From the NCBI GenBank assembly GCA_042408195.1, contig JBHOQL010000045.1, forward strand, positions 1 through 64,000: a stretch of 64,000 nt of DNA. Direction: 5' to 3'. Origin of the DNA: SpSt-600 sp042408195 (GTDB lineage Bacteria > Chloroflexota > Anaerolineae > SpSt-600). Position numbers and translations under genes: made by a program. Under the pieces are notes generated by a model that saw only the letters and a list, made by a program, of their open reading frames with translations, was not told the DNA's origin and made no database searches. Below are positions 52,754 to 62,043 of the stretch, piece by piece (within the stretch, counting starts at the first letter, position 1; each line of letters begins with the position of its first letter).

Positions 52754-54621
52754 TAAACCCCCCGCTTCCGGTAAGAATAGCGGGACATGGCACGGTGGAG
52801 AGATGCCAGCTCCTCTGCATGGGCTTTGATTAAACCGCGATAATAGTTCAAACTTTCCTCATCCCCCTGTTCTCGTGCTTCTTCTTGGAGGAACTTAAGT
52901 TCCTGAAGGTAATAGCGGATGCTTTGCTCCCGCATGCGCAGGGCGCAGTAGAGGATTTCATCCTCCGCCTTTTCCAATGGGGTCTGAGGCGCGCTTCCGG
53001 CTTTTTCCAGAATGGCAAAAGCTCGCTCCTTCAGTATGGGGTCTAGGCTTTCGAGGAAATCCTCAAGCCTTCCCCCATCTTTATCCAAAGCCGCTTTCCA
53101 GAGGCTGAAGAGAATCCGGGTCTCGGACTCGGAGAAATCGGCCTCGCTGAGGGGATATAATCCCATCGCAGTCATTTTCTTATCCAGAAAGCTCAGCAGC
53201 TCTGGGTTTTCCATAAATCTGGCCAAGGCGTACTCCTCAAGACCAAGAGCTGTCTTGGGAACCTGCCTTTGAGCCTGCACCTGAATTCTACTCCTCACTA
53301 CAGACCCAAGTTCCCTGCGGATAACCCCCTCATCAATCTTTATAATCCTAGCCAAGCGATAAATGTAATGCTCTCTCTCTACTTCGTCTTTTATGGCCCT
53401 CAAGATAGGGACGATGGTCCGGACAGCCTCGGCTTTGCCTTTGGGAGAAGAAAGGTCAAACTTCCGGGAAAGGAGTTGAATGAAAAATTCCGCTACGGGT
53501 GTAGCCTTTTCCAAGACTTCTTGCCACTCCTTGGGTGATTCCCGGATTAGATCATCGGGGTCCCGGCCGGGTGGTAGGCTGAGGATGAAGATCTCAGCGT
53601 TGAGGCGCTCTTCAAACCGGATAAAGCCTCTCGGGTCAAAGGCCGGTTGAGTTTCTTTGTCCAGAACTTCCTCAGCCATCTGAAGGGCCCTTATTGTCGC
53701 CTCACTTCCGGCAATGTCGGGGTCAAGGGCGAAGGCGAAACGCCTGGTGTAACGGGAAAGAAGCCTGAGCTGGGCTTCGGTTATGGAAGTACCCATGGAG
53801 GCTACCACATTCCTATAGCCTCTTTGATGAGCCTGAATTACGTCAAAGTACCCTTCCACTATAATAGCCATATCCTGTTCTTTTATGGCCTCTTTGGCTA
53901 TGTCCAGTCCGAAGAGGATCCGGCTCTTATCAAAGATCGGGGTTGCGGGAGAGTTTATATATTTCGGAACCCCTTCGGGGTCAAGGGTCCTACCCCCGAA
54001 GCCAGCAATTCTTCCCGCCTCATCCCTTATCGGAATCATAAGACGATCCCGAAAGCGATCGTAAAAGCTTCCGTCTTCTCGCTTTACGATGAGGCCAGCT
54101 TCGTAGATGATTTCCCGTTTATATCCGAGGTTCACCATAAACTCTTCCAACCCATGCCATTCCGCAGGGGCGTAGCCAAGCTTGAAGACTTTGATCGCTT
54201 CTTCGCTTACGCCTCTTTTCTCCAGATATTCCCTCGCTTTAAACCCCCTTTCCGGGTGGAAAAGGACGCGGTGGTAGTAATCGGCGGCAACAGAATTCAC
54301 CTCGCGCAGAAGTCTTTCCCTTTCCATTTCTTTCGGGGGTCTTTCCTCCAGCCGGACCCCAACCTTCTCGGCCAAGAGCTTGAGGGCTTCCCTAAAGTCC
54401 AGTCCCTCTCGCTTCATTACAAAAGAGAAAACATCTCCACCTGTGTTACACCCGAAGCAATGCCATGTCTGGGTGTGGGGGAAGACGTAAAAAGAGGGCG
54501 TTTTTTCGGAATGGAAAGGGCAAAGGGCTTTGTAGTTACGCCCCGCTTTCTTGAGAGGGACGTATTGCCCTATAACCTCAACTATATCAGCCCTGGCTTT
54601 GACTTCATCAATTGCACCCAT
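52753..54621 (-). CDS. dnaG: DNA primase
   Basis: 622 residues. The N-terminal zinc finger has CPFHSEKTPSF and CFGCNTGGD. The TOPRIM core carries VEGYFDVIQAHQ and ALDPDIAG acidic residues, and FGGRTLDPEGVPKYINSP is typical. A C-terminal helical part (LARFMENPELLSFL onward) would bind DnaB. It makes RNA primers for replication. It has its own promoter upstream. Confidence 0.96.
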   Translation of the reverse strand: MGAIDEVKARADIVEVIGQYVPLKKAGRNYKALCPFHSEKTPSFYVFPHTQTWHCFGCNTGGDVFSFVMKREGLDFREALKLLAEKVGVRLEERPPKEMERERLLREVNSVAADYYHRVLFHPERGFKAREYLEKRGVSEEAIKVFKLGYAPAEWHGLEEFMVNLGYKREIIYEAGLIVKREDGSFYDRFRDRLMIPIRDEAGRIAGFGGRTLDPEGVPKYINSPATPIFDKSRILFGLDIAKEAIKEQDMAIIVEGYFDVIQAHQRGYRNVVASMGTSITEAQLRLLSRYTRRFAFALDPDIAGSEATIRALQMAEEVLDKETQPAFDPRGFIRFEERLNAEIFILSLPPGRDPDDLIRESPKEWQEVLEKATPVAEFFIQLLSRKFDLSSPKGKAEAVRTIVPILRAIKDEVEREHYIYRLARIIKIDEGVIRRELGSVVRSRIQVQAQRQVPKTALGLEEYALARFMENPELLSFLDKKMTAMGLYPLSEADFSESETRILFSLWKAALDKDGGRLEDFLESLDPILKERAFAILEKAGSAPQTPLEKAEDEILYCALRMREQSIRYYLQELKFLQEEAREQGDEESLNYYRGLIKAHAEELASLHRAMSRYSYRKRGV

Positions 54622-54645
54622 TTTCCTATTTCCCTACGCAGGCTA

Positions 54646-54674
54646 ATTTTAAAGCAAGGGTAAGGGAATGTCAA
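54646..54674 (-). promoter_or_regulatory. Promoter of dnaG-rpoD
   Basis: Minus strand TTGACA (perfect, 54669-54674), 17-nt spacer, TAAAAT (54646-54651). About 25 nt from the dnaG start codon. Confidence 0.75.
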
Positions 54675-54730
54675 AAGCCTTTGAGGTTGCCTGTGGAAGA
54701 GGTCAGCCTGTCCGCCGAGCGGTCTCAACC

Positions 54731-54759
54731 TTTTCTTTTAGGACTACTTCTATTATAAT
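54731..54759 (+). promoter_or_regulatory. Putative promoter of the DUF362 operon
   Basis: TATAAT at 54754-54759 with a weak TTTTCT (54731-54736) 17 nt upstream. Lies 41 nt before the ATG. Confidence 0.5.
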
Positions 54760-54800
54760 TCGGAAAAAGCCAAAGCGTGCAAACACCGAGAGGGGGAACC

Positions 54801-55799
54801 ATGTCGGCGAAGTGTACGAGAAGGGATTTCCTCAAGTATATAGCAGGCTGGACCGCTGCCCTCTTGCTCGAGGGATGTATCGGCAAAGCCACGCCTTTTA
54901 CTCCCGTTCTGCCCCCCACTCTTACCCCAACCTCGACTCCAACAGCTACTTTTACCCCGAGACCTACACCTACCTACACTCCTATAACCGCCGTTCAGAG
55001 AGGAGATGTTGCCATTGCCCGAGGAAAGGACTGGGAAGCCATTACCCGCGCAGCAATAGAAGCTATCGGTGGAATGAAAGCCTTCGTTCGGCCCGGATCT
55101 ACCGTCATGATAAAGCCCAACATATGCACTGCGGGACGCCCTCCCGAATACGCCGCTACTTCCCACCCAGCAGTCGTGGCCACAGTCGCCAGAATGTGTT
55201 GGGAAGCCGGAGCCAGTAAAGTAATGGTCTTTGACCTGCCTTTCTCCGGGACTCAGGAAGCTGCCTACAGGGATAGCGGCATAGCTGATGCCGTAAAAGG
55301 GCTGGACGTGGAATTGCTCTTTGCCTCCCCAAGACATTACGAGAAGGTGCCAATTCCTAATGGCAGGGATTTAAAAGAATGGATCTTCCTTCGCCAGGCG
55401 CTGGACGTCGACGTCTTCATTAACATCCCCATCGCCAAGCATCACGGAACGGCAGGCCTCACACTGGGGATGAAGAACATTATGGGGGTTATCCAGGATC
55501 GCCCCCTTATCCACTGGAACCTTCACCAGCGTATCGCCGACCTGAACACTGTGGTGCGCTCTCATCTTGTGGTCATAGACGCCACCCGCATTCTAATTGC
55601 CCACGGTCCTCAGGGTGGGAACCTTAACGATGTCCGCATAACGGATACAGTGATTGCCTCCCATGATATCGTGGCAGCCGATGCTTTGGCCGCCACCCTC
55701 TTCGGGAAGAATTGGCGAGATATAGGTTATATAAGGCTCGGGGCTGAAATGGGCTTAGGCCTTCCAGAAGGCCGCCCCGTGGTGGAGGTCTTACTCTGA
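54801..55799 (+). CDS. DUF362 family protein with Tat/lipoprotein signal
   Basis: 332 residues from ATG 54801 (AGGGGG before it). The N-terminus has twin arginines in CTRRDFLKYIAG, a hydrophobic stretch and a lipobox-like LLEGC, so it is probably folded, exported by Tat and lipid-anchored. A threonine/proline-rich linker (about 35-65) follows. The DUF362 domain has IKPNICTAGRPP, PAVVATVARMCWEAGA and FINIPIAKHHGTAGLTLGMKN. DUF362 is often found with ferredoxins. It is overlapped (TGATG) by the polyferredoxin gene. Confidence 0.85.
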   Translation: MSAKCTRRDFLKYIAGWTAALLLEGCIGKATPFTPVLPPTLTPTSTPTATFTPRPTPTYTPITAVQRGDVAIARGKDWEAITRAAIEAIGGMKAFVRPGSTVMIKPNICTAGRPPEYAATSHPAVVATVARMCWEAGASKVMVFDLPFSGTQEAAYRDSGIADAVKGLDVELLFASPRHYEKVPIPNGRDLKEWIFLRQALDVDVFINIPIAKHHGTAGLTLGMKNIMGVIQDRPLIHWNLHQRIADLNTVVRSHLVVIDATRILIAHGPQGGNLNDVRITDTVIASHDIVAADALAATLFGKNWRDIGYIRLGAEMGLGLPEGRPVVEVLL

Positions 55800-57319
55800 T
55801 GCACTGGAGAAGGCTTCGCATTGTTTCCCAGGCCCTATTCTTTGCCCTTTTCCTAGCCCTGGGGGTAAAAGTTTCCCAAAGTTTCACAGGAACACCCTGG
55901 AACCTGTTTGCTCGCTTTGACCCACTGGCAGCTCTTCTGGTCTTCCTGGGGATTAAAAGTTTACCATTTAACCTTTTCTGGGGCGCCCTTCTAATTCTAA
56001 TGCTGACCCTCCTGCTGGGCAGAGTTTTCTGCGGCTGGATATGCCCTCTTGGCTCCTTCCTTGAGTGGACCTCCAAACCAATCCCCAGAGGGCGTAGAAA
56101 AGCAAGCTATTACCTCTTCCACGCGAGTTTCTTTCTCCTTTCCGTCACGCTCCTACTGGCTGTCGTGGGTAATCTCTGGCCCTCTTTCCTCGACCCCATC
56201 ACCATTGCTCAGAGAGTTCTCATTACATTCGGACACCCCGCTGCTGGCCTGATCCTTAGCACTGTGGGGAATGTCCTTTACTTTTTTGGTCCGCTCCGTG
56301 AATTTGTTGACCTCACTGATAAACTGTGGCGATGGATTGGTCTCCTCCCTTATGGTGAACTACGCCTCTACCGCTTTTCCCTGATCTTCCTTGGTTTCCT
56401 CTTAATCCTAACCCTCCTGAACCGATTGGCACCCCGTTTCTGGTGTCGAGCTTTGTGTCCTCTTGGGTATCTCCTGACCCTGGCAGGGCGTCTTTCGCCT
56501 CTGACGGTGAAAGTCAACGATGAAACTTGCAGCCAGTGTGGACTCTGTGCCGAGCTTTGCCCTATTCTCCCAGCTTGGGCCGAAAGGGTTGATAGTAGAG
56601 CTGATTGCTGGCGCTGCGCTGAATGCATCGCCTCATGCCCCCAAGGAGCTATTTCCTTTGCCTGGTCATGGCCTTATCTCCAGCCCCAAACCTTCAATCC
56701 ATCCAAACGCACTTTCCTCTTGGGTATGCTGGGAGCAACGGCAACACTTATCCTTACCCGCACCGATGCCTTTGCTCGTCGCAGTTCCCAAGCCTTGATC
56801 AGGCCTCCGGGGGCAAGGGTCAGGCTTTCCATTACGGGCCTTGATGAGACCGAATTCTTAAGCCGTTGCATCCGCTGCGGCCTTTGCTGGAAGGTTTGCC
56901 CCACTAACGGACTGCAGCCCGTCGGGCTGGAAGCGGGTTTCGAAGGCTTCTGGACTCCTATATTGATTCCCAGGATGGGCTACTGCGATTACGGGTGCAC
57001 TGCGTGTGGGGAAATATGTCCAACAGGGGCTATTGAAAGGCTGAGCCTTGAGGAAAAAAGGAAAAGGCAAATAGGTATTGCTTACATAGACCAGAAACGC
57101 TGCATTCCCTACAGCCTGCATCGCCTTTGCACCGTGTGCGAAGAAATGTGCCCCGTTCCGGACAAAGCCATAATCCTGGAGGAACGGTTAATAGAAGGCG
57201 CCGCTTTGCTTTTCCCCAAGGTTGTCCCGGAAAGGTGCATAGGATGTGGGATATGCGAAAACAAATGTCCTGTCCCTGGCGAGGCAGCTATAAAAGTTTA
57301 TACCCCATTCAAGGTTTAG
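55799..57319 (+). CDS. NapH-NapG/MauM-like polyferredoxin fusion, membrane-bound
   Basis: 506 residues. The N-terminal half is NapH-like, with several membrane helices and the motifs CGWICPLGSF and CRALCPLGYL, then two [4Fe-4S] sets (CSQCGLCAELCP, CWRCAECIASCP). The second half starts with SKRTFLLGML, a Tat-like hydrophobic segment, and reads as NapG/MauM with four more sets (CIRCGLCWKVCP, CTACGEICP, CTVCEEMCP, CIGCGICENKCP). It likely moves electrons across the membrane from the quinone or cytoplasm to an outside acceptor, perhaps the DUF362 lipoprotein. Confidence 0.85.
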   Translation: MHWRRLRIVSQALFFALFLALGVKVSQSFTGTPWNLFARFDPLAALLVFLGIKSLPFNLFWGALLILMLTLLLGRVFCGWICPLGSFLEWTSKPIPRGRRKASYYLFHASFFLLSVTLLLAVVGNLWPSFLDPITIAQRVLITFGHPAAGLILSTVGNVLYFFGPLREFVDLTDKLWRWIGLLPYGELRLYRFSLIFLGFLLILTLLNRLAPRFWCRALCPLGYLLTLAGRLSPLTVKVNDETCSQCGLCAELCPILPAWAERVDSRADCWRCAECIASCPQGAISFAWSWPYLQPQTFNPSKRTFLLGMLGATATLILTRTDAFARRSSQALIRPPGARVRLSITGLDETEFLSRCIRCGLCWKVCPTNGLQPVGLEAGFEGFWTPILIPRMGYCDYGCTACGEICPTGAIERLSLEEKRKRQIGIAYIDQKRCIPYSLHRLCTVCEEMCPVPDKAIILEERLIEGAALLFPKVVPERCIGCGICENKCPVPGEAAIKVYTPFKV

Positions 57320-57329
57320 GAGGAAAATA

Positions 57330-58592
57330 TTGAAAGCCAAAAGCATCGCACGCCTTATTCTGCTCATCACTGGCTGCATATTTAGCTTGCTCTTCGCTTG
57401 GCTCGCCTCCCGCCCGATGCCCCCCTCTCCTGGAGAACCTCCTCCTCCACTTGCCATGCCCTCTGATAACTCTCAAACCCTTCGGGTAATGGTTGTCCTC
57501 ATAGAAGGCGCTGATAGGGAATTGGCCCGTATGGCCAAACTTGACGAACTACTCTCCCCCATCCTTGTGACCCAACTTGAAGGCCCTGACGATTTAGCTT
57601 TAGCAATTGACTCATTTGCCAAGGGGATTTCCCCAGATAAACTCGCGGCACTTTCCGCTGGAGAAGAGGAAACGGAACCTTTCTGGCGGGTGGTAATGCG
57701 ACGTGGGCTCAAAACTGCGGTCCTATTCTGGCCCGAAATCTACCCCGATTCTCCCCATAGGGCCGATTACACAATAGCCCCAATTTCTTGCTATGGCCAA
57801 GCCTACCCTCACACTATCACTTTCACTGAGGTCATATCCCCTTGGACCGACCTGACCCTCTCGTTCAGCCCGCCCCTCGAGGGTTCCTTAAAAATAGAGG
57901 CGCCCGAAGGCGGAACCATTGCTTCCCTCCGCATTCTGGCCTTAGACACCATCGATGATGGCAAAGTCAACTACGATGCGGTAAACCTGCAGAGGGACGA
58001 CGAAACTCTGCGCTCTGGAAGATGGCTCCCCTTGGAAATTGACCCTCATCTCCATTCAGGGGCTTTTTTCAAGCTTATGGGGATAAATCCTGAACGCAAG
58101 ACAGCCCTTTTGTACCATACTCCCCTTTGCTATGCCTACGCCCTTCCCTCTTCCCTGACCCGGGAATTGAACGAGAAGTTCAGCTTCCCCCCGCCCCTTC
58201 CCGATGCCCAAAGTCTGGCCCGGGGGTGGCTGACGGCAGAAGATGCGATTTTTTTCTTAGAGCGAAGGACTGAATGGGCTTCTGAAGCCATAGCGATCGC
58301 ATGGAACAAATACAAACCCGACCTCCTTATCGCCCACCTTGACTTGCTGAGCAACGTCAAAACTCTCCCCGACGCTGGGGCGGATTTCTCTACTCAGGCC
58401 AGCTATTTAATAGCCAGGAACCTGAAAAGGTTGGCCGAAGGATTAGGGGAACGGGAACTTTTGGTGATCTTGTCCCCAGGACCTGGGGGTTTTCTGGGAA
58501 TTTATGGGAGGGATGGGGGGAAGATTGAAAGCCCTTCATCCATTAGCGTCGAAGATGTAGCTTCTGTAATCTTATCCCTACTCTTACCGTAA
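57330..58592 (+). CDS. Putative alkaline-phosphatase-fold protein (degenerate phosphodiesterase type)
   Basis: 420 residues from a TTG behind AGGAGGAAAA. An N-terminal signal anchor (ARLILLITGCIFSLLFAWLA) and proline-rich linker lead into an extracytoplasmic domain resembling nucleotide pyrophosphatase/phosphodiesterase proteins: RVMVVLIEGADRELARM, PFWRVVMRRGLKTAVLFWPE, and DLLIAHLDLLSN. The usual metal-binding Asp and His of active members are not obvious. The third gene of the DUF362 operon; a structural or carrier role is possible. Confidence 0.55.
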   Translation: MKAKSIARLILLITGCIFSLLFAWLASRPMPPSPGEPPPPLAMPSDNSQTLRVMVVLIEGADRELARMAKLDELLSPILVTQLEGPDDLALAIDSFAKGISPDKLAALSAGEEETEPFWRVVMRRGLKTAVLFWPEIYPDSPHRADYTIAPISCYGQAYPHTITFTEVISPWTDLTLSFSPPLEGSLKIEAPEGGTIASLRILALDTIDDGKVNYDAVNLQRDDETLRSGRWLPLEIDPHLHSGAFFKLMGINPERKTALLYHTPLCYAYALPSSLTRELNEKFSFPPPLPDAQSLARGWLTAEDAIFFLERRTEWASEAIAIAWNKYKPDLLIAHLDLLSNVKTLPDAGADFSTQASYLIARNLKRLAEGLGERELLVILSPGPGGFLGIYGRDGGKIESPSSISVEDVASVILSLLLP

Positions 58593-58689
58593 TCCTTTCT
58601 GGACGGTGCCTTCTAGTGGAGTACACAAAGCTCTCACTTTCTACCGAGGAAGTTGAGAAAACCCATCGGTAACTTACCGGTCATCTTTG

Positions 58690-58713
58690 AAGCAGCTTTG
58701 AGAGCTGCTTTTT
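58690..58713 (+). terminator. Intrinsic terminator after the DUF362 operon
   Basis: Stem AAGCAGCT/AGCTGCTT (58690-58697 with 58703-58710), 5-nt loop, followed by a T5 run to 58713. It overlaps the -35 box of the folC promoter. Confidence 0.8.
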
Positions 58714-58740
58714 GCCTGCCACCCCCAAAAGGGATAAAAT
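58712..58740 (+). promoter_or_regulatory. Promoter of folC
   Basis: TTGCCT (58712-58717), 17-nt spacer, TAAAAT (58735-58740). It sits inside the longest possible folC frame and therefore argues for the TTG start at 58772. Confidence 0.5.
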
Positions 58741-58771
58741 TAAGCAAACTTTCTCTGAGTGGAGAGAAACC

Positions 58772-60121
58772 TTGCCTTTATCTTATAAAGAGGCGTTGGA
58801 GTTTATCTACTCGTTTACCGATTACGAAAAGCTGAGGGGCTACCGCTACTCTCCTGAGGAGTTCAATCTGGCCAGGATGGAAAACCTCCTGGGGCTTATT
58901 GGGAACCCGCACATCTCCTTTCGCTCCCTCCACGTGGCCGGAACCAAAGGAAAGGGCTCCACATGCGCTATGTTGGAATCAGTGTTAAGAGCCCATGGTT
59001 ACAGAACAGGCCTTTACACTTCACCCCACCTTCACACCTTCCGAGAGCGAATCCGTATCGCTGGAGAGATGGTGAGCGAGGAAGATGTAACCTCAGGGAT
59101 TGAAGAACTGCGCCCTTACATCGAGAAAATCCCCGGTATTACAACTTTTGAAGTTATGACAGCTTTAGCCTTCTTCCTCTTTGCCCGCAAAGGGGTGGAA
59201 GTAGCGGTAGTAGAAGTTGGGCTTGGAGGACGGCTTGATGCCACCAATGTAGTTATCCCTCTGGTTTCGGTTATAACTTCCATAAGCTTTGACCACATGC
59301 AAATCTTAGGCAATACTTTGGCTTCCATCGCTTGTGAGAAAGCCGGCATAATCAAAGAAAAAGTTCCTATAGTCAGCGCTCCTCAGGAACGGGAAGCCCT
59401 TGAGGTCATAGAAGAGACGGCCCGGCTGAAAGGCTCCCCGCTGGTCCTGGTAGGCAGGGATTGGACTTGGGAAGAGATCATAGAGACCTCAGAAGACCAG
59501 AGTTTCATTGCAAAAAGGTTGAATCCTCCTGGTTTCTCCGTTAAGGTCCGTTTGCCCCTTTTAGGAGTCCATCAGCCTGTTAACGCTACGGTTGCAATCG
59601 CTGCTCTTGAAGAAGCCCGAGTTCGTGGGCTTTTGGTTTCCGATGAAGCCATAAGGGAAGGCCTTGAAAAAGTAGAGTGGCCTGGACGGCTGGAAATCCT
59701 TCAGCATTCTCCATTACTTGTAGTGGATGGTGCCCACAACGTGGATTCTGCCCGACGTCTTGCCCAATCCTTGCGAAAGCTCTTCTCTTGGGACCGATTC
59801 ATTCTCATATTCGGCGCTTCAGCCGATAAAGATATCCCGGGAATGTTGAAGGAACTCCTGCCCTTAGCTGATGAAGTGATTTTCACCCGCGCCCGCAATC
59901 CAAGAGCTGCCTCTCCTGATGAAATGCTAAAGGAAGCGGAAGCTCTGGGGTTCAAAGGCAAAGTCGTGGAGCCCGCTGTAAAGGCCATAGAGGTAGCCCT
60001 CGAAGAAGCCAAAGCAAGAGATTTGGTGTGCGTGACTGGCTCTTTGTTCCTGGTGGCAAATGCGAGAGAGGCTTGGGCTCTTTTATCGGGTAAACCTTTG
60101 CCTCCGGTAGACCCTATATAG
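58772..60121 (+). CDS. folC: Folylpolyglutamate synthase / dihydrofolate synthase
   Basis: 449 residues if started at TTG 58772 (GTGGAGAGA upstream); the family begins with YKEALEFIYSFTDYEK, just here. An in-frame TTG at 58712 would place the promoter inside the gene. VAGTKGKGSTCAML is the ATP P-loop, followed by TSPHLHTFRERI, VEVGLGGRLDATNV, and the C-terminal domain with VVDGAHN. It adds glutamates to folates, which matters for C1 metabolism with the methyl-H4folate enzymes in this window. Confidence 0.93.
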   Translation: MPLSYKEALEFIYSFTDYEKLRGYRYSPEEFNLARMENLLGLIGNPHISFRSLHVAGTKGKGSTCAMLESVLRAHGYRTGLYTSPHLHTFRERIRIAGEMVSEEDVTSGIEELRPYIEKIPGITTFEVMTALAFFLFARKGVEVAVVEVGLGGRLDATNVVIPLVSVITSISFDHMQILGNTLASIACEKAGIIKEKVPIVSAPQEREALEVIEETARLKGSPLVLVGRDWTWEEIIETSEDQSFIAKRLNPPGFSVKVRLPLLGVHQPVNATVAIAALEEARVRGLLVSDEAIREGLEKVEWPGRLEILQHSPLLVVDGAHNVDSARRLAQSLRKLFSWDRFILIFGASADKDIPGMLKELLPLADEVIFTRARNPRAASPDEMLKEAEALGFKGKVVEPAVKAIEVALEEAKARDLVCVTGSLFLVANAREAWALLSGKPLPPVDPI

Positions 60122-60131
60122 GGAGAGGGAC

Positions 60132-61328
60132 TTGAAGCTGACGGATGAAGAAAAGGCAATGCTTTCGGGAGAAAGGGGACCAGCCCTGCGCCGTGCCATG
60201 GAGATAATCTTTGCTCTGGGCAACATTTACGGAGCCAGGGAAACGGTCTCCATAAAAAGTGCACAGATTTCCGGAGTAAGCTACAAAAACCTCGGTGAAG
60301 CAGGCCTTGATTTCCTCAAACAATGGGCTTCAGAAGGAGCAAAGGTCCAAGTCCCCTCTATGATGAACCCCGCAGGAATAGACCTCAACCGCTGGAAGGA
60401 AATGGGCATACCTCAGGAGTTCGCACGCAAGCAGCTGGAGGTAGTGGAGACCTTGATCTCAATGGGAGTAGACCCCACTCTGACCTGCACACCCTACTTG
60501 GGCAAGTACCGCCCCGACTTCGGGGACCATCTGGCTTGGTCCGAATCTTCGGCGGTTGTCTTTGCCAATTCAGTAATAGGAGCGAGGACTAATCGGGAGG
60601 GCGGGCCTTCGGCACTGGCCGCCGCTGTCGCTGGACGCACTGCTCACTATGGCTTTCACACTAACTACGGCCGCAGACCTGCTTGCCTTGTAGAAGTCTA
60701 CTGTTCCCTCAAAACCGAAGCCGACTTCGGAGCACTCGGTTATCTGATAGGGAAAAAACTCGGCCACAAAACTCCTTACATCCGTTTCCATGGCGAATTT
60801 CTCCTCAGCGAATTGTTTCTGAAAGCAATGGGTGCCGCTATGGCTGCCTCGGGTTCCATATCCTTATTCCACATAGAAGGCACAACCCCAGAGGCTGAAA
60901 ACTTTTCTCCCGAAGAACTTAGAGAGCCCCCGATAGAAATCACATCTCTTGACGAAGCTTATCGAGCTTTGAGCGCTCCTCTTGATGAGGTGGACCTTGT
61001 CTGGATAGGTTGTCCTCATGCCTCTCAGGAAGAGTTAGAACTCATCGCCTCAATAGTGAAAGGCCGCAGGCTTTCCAAAAGGCTCTGGGTAACGTCCAGC
61101 AGGGAAGTTATCGGCAGAGCAAAAGAGGCCGTGGAATCGATAGAAGAAGCCGGTGGGCTCGTCCTGGCCGATGCTTGCCTAGTCGTGGCACCGGTGGAAG
61201 CCCTATCTGTGAAAAGAGTGGCCACTAATTCGGCCAAGGCAGCTTTTTATTTGCCCTCGTGGGCTAAAGTTCAAGTAGTCTTTGCTCCCATTGAGGATTG
61301 CATTATACGTTACGGAGGTTTGCAATGA
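60132..61328 (+). CDS. Aconitase X large (catalytic) subunit, DUF521
   Basis: 398 residues from a TTG with GGGAGAGGGA upstream. The AcnX catalytic domain is clear: SAQISGVSYKNLGEAGLDFL, TLTCTPYLG, WSESSAVVFANSVIGARTNREGGPSA with the cluster/active-site region, and GCPHASQEEL. AcnX enzymes dehydrate cis-3-hydroxyproline or mevalonate 5-phosphate. The family normally also needs a swivel-domain small subunit or fused domain; neither is next to this gene. Overlaps the following gene by ATGA. Confidence 0.88.
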   Translation: MKLTDEEKAMLSGERGPALRRAMEIIFALGNIYGARETVSIKSAQISGVSYKNLGEAGLDFLKQWASEGAKVQVPSMMNPAGIDLNRWKEMGIPQEFARKQLEVVETLISMGVDPTLTCTPYLGKYRPDFGDHLAWSESSAVVFANSVIGARTNREGGPSALAAAVAGRTAHYGFHTNYGRRPACLVEVYCSLKTEADFGALGYLIGKKLGHKTPYIRFHGEFLLSELFLKAMGAAMAASGSISLFHIEGTTPEAENFSPEELREPPIEITSLDEAYRALSAPLDEVDLVWIGCPHASQEELELIASIVKGRRLSKRLWVTSSREVIGRAKEAVESIEEAGGLVLADACLVVAPVEALSVKRVATNSAKAAFYLPSWAKVQVVFAPIEDCIIRYGGLQ

Positions 61329-61924
61329 AGAATTTATTAAAGCTTGCAATTTATGGGATAGATTATGTTTTGCGAAAAGCCTACGGAATTAAACCTTTTG
61401 TCGAAGACCCCGATTGCATTCTGAGACTTTCTTTCTGGAGAGCCTCTAAAGCAATAAAAATCACAGAAAACCTGGAGATCAAGAAGGGAGAACTTGTAGG
61501 TGAACTGCATCTGTGGAATGAGCATATACCGACTATTCCCCCTGAAGGTCCTGATTTGAAATGGGGTTATGAAGCAGCAAAGAAGTTGCATTATTCTCTC
61601 GGACTTTTAGCTCAGGCCATTGAGGATGGCTTGCCTCTGACCAATGAAGTTAGGATTCTCGGGGGCGAGATAACTTTACCGAAGGATAAAGCGCGGCAGA
61701 TTGAAATGATCTTCGAACATTTGGGGCTTATACTTAACTCGGAAAAGCCTTCAGGGGCATGGAAACGCTTTGTCCACTTCTGGCAGAACCTCTACTCCAT
61801 GGCCCTAATCTGGGCCTACAACCCGGTGAGCCTTCGGAGGAAAAGCCTGTTGAAGATGCACCGCTACCGTGTATGGATGAGTAAAGAAGAGCTCCTCCGA
61901 AGGTATGGGAAAAAAGAAGTTTGA
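61325..61924 (+). CDS. Conserved protein, probably YkoP-like
   Basis: 199 residues from ATG 61325 with GGAGGT upstream. The central VGELHLWNEHIPTIPP with WGYEAAKKLHYSLGLLAQAI resembles the YkoP domain seen alone or with polysaccharide deacetylases; I am only moderately sure. There is no signal peptide, and the last third is basic and aromatic (FVHFWQNLYSMALIWAYNP). Function unknown. Its stop is followed at once by the flippase promoter. Confidence 0.55.
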   Translation: MKNLLKLAIYGIDYVLRKAYGIKPFVEDPDCILRLSFWRASKAIKITENLEIKKGELVGELHLWNEHIPTIPPEGPDLKWGYEAAKKLHYSLGLLAQAIEDGLPLTNEVRILGGEITLPKDKARQIEMIFEHLGLILNSEKPSGAWKRFVHFWQNLYSMALIWAYNPVSLRRKSLLKMHRYRVWMSKEELLRRYGKKEV

Positions 61925-61949
61925 CGGCGCTTTCATACCAAGGTACAAT
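61921..61949 (+). promoter_or_regulatory. Promoter of the flippase gene
   Basis: TTGACG (61921-61926, overlapping the previous stop codon), 17-nt spacer, TACAAT (61944-61949). Both boxes are 5 of 6. It leaves a leader of roughly 85 nt before the ATG. Confidence 0.65.
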
Positions 61950-62043
61950 TTTTATTGAAAAGGTTTCCCCGATAGAGCCGGGACCAGTTTATGAAACAAC
62001 TCTCGGTTTTTCACCGGTCGTTGCAGGCTAAAAGGCTGAAGTT

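Noticed and set aside
53647..54663. A 338-residue plus-strand frame opposite dnaG
   Set aside because: DnaG motifs are complete on the minus strand, and the antisense product has no recognisable pattern or ribosome site.
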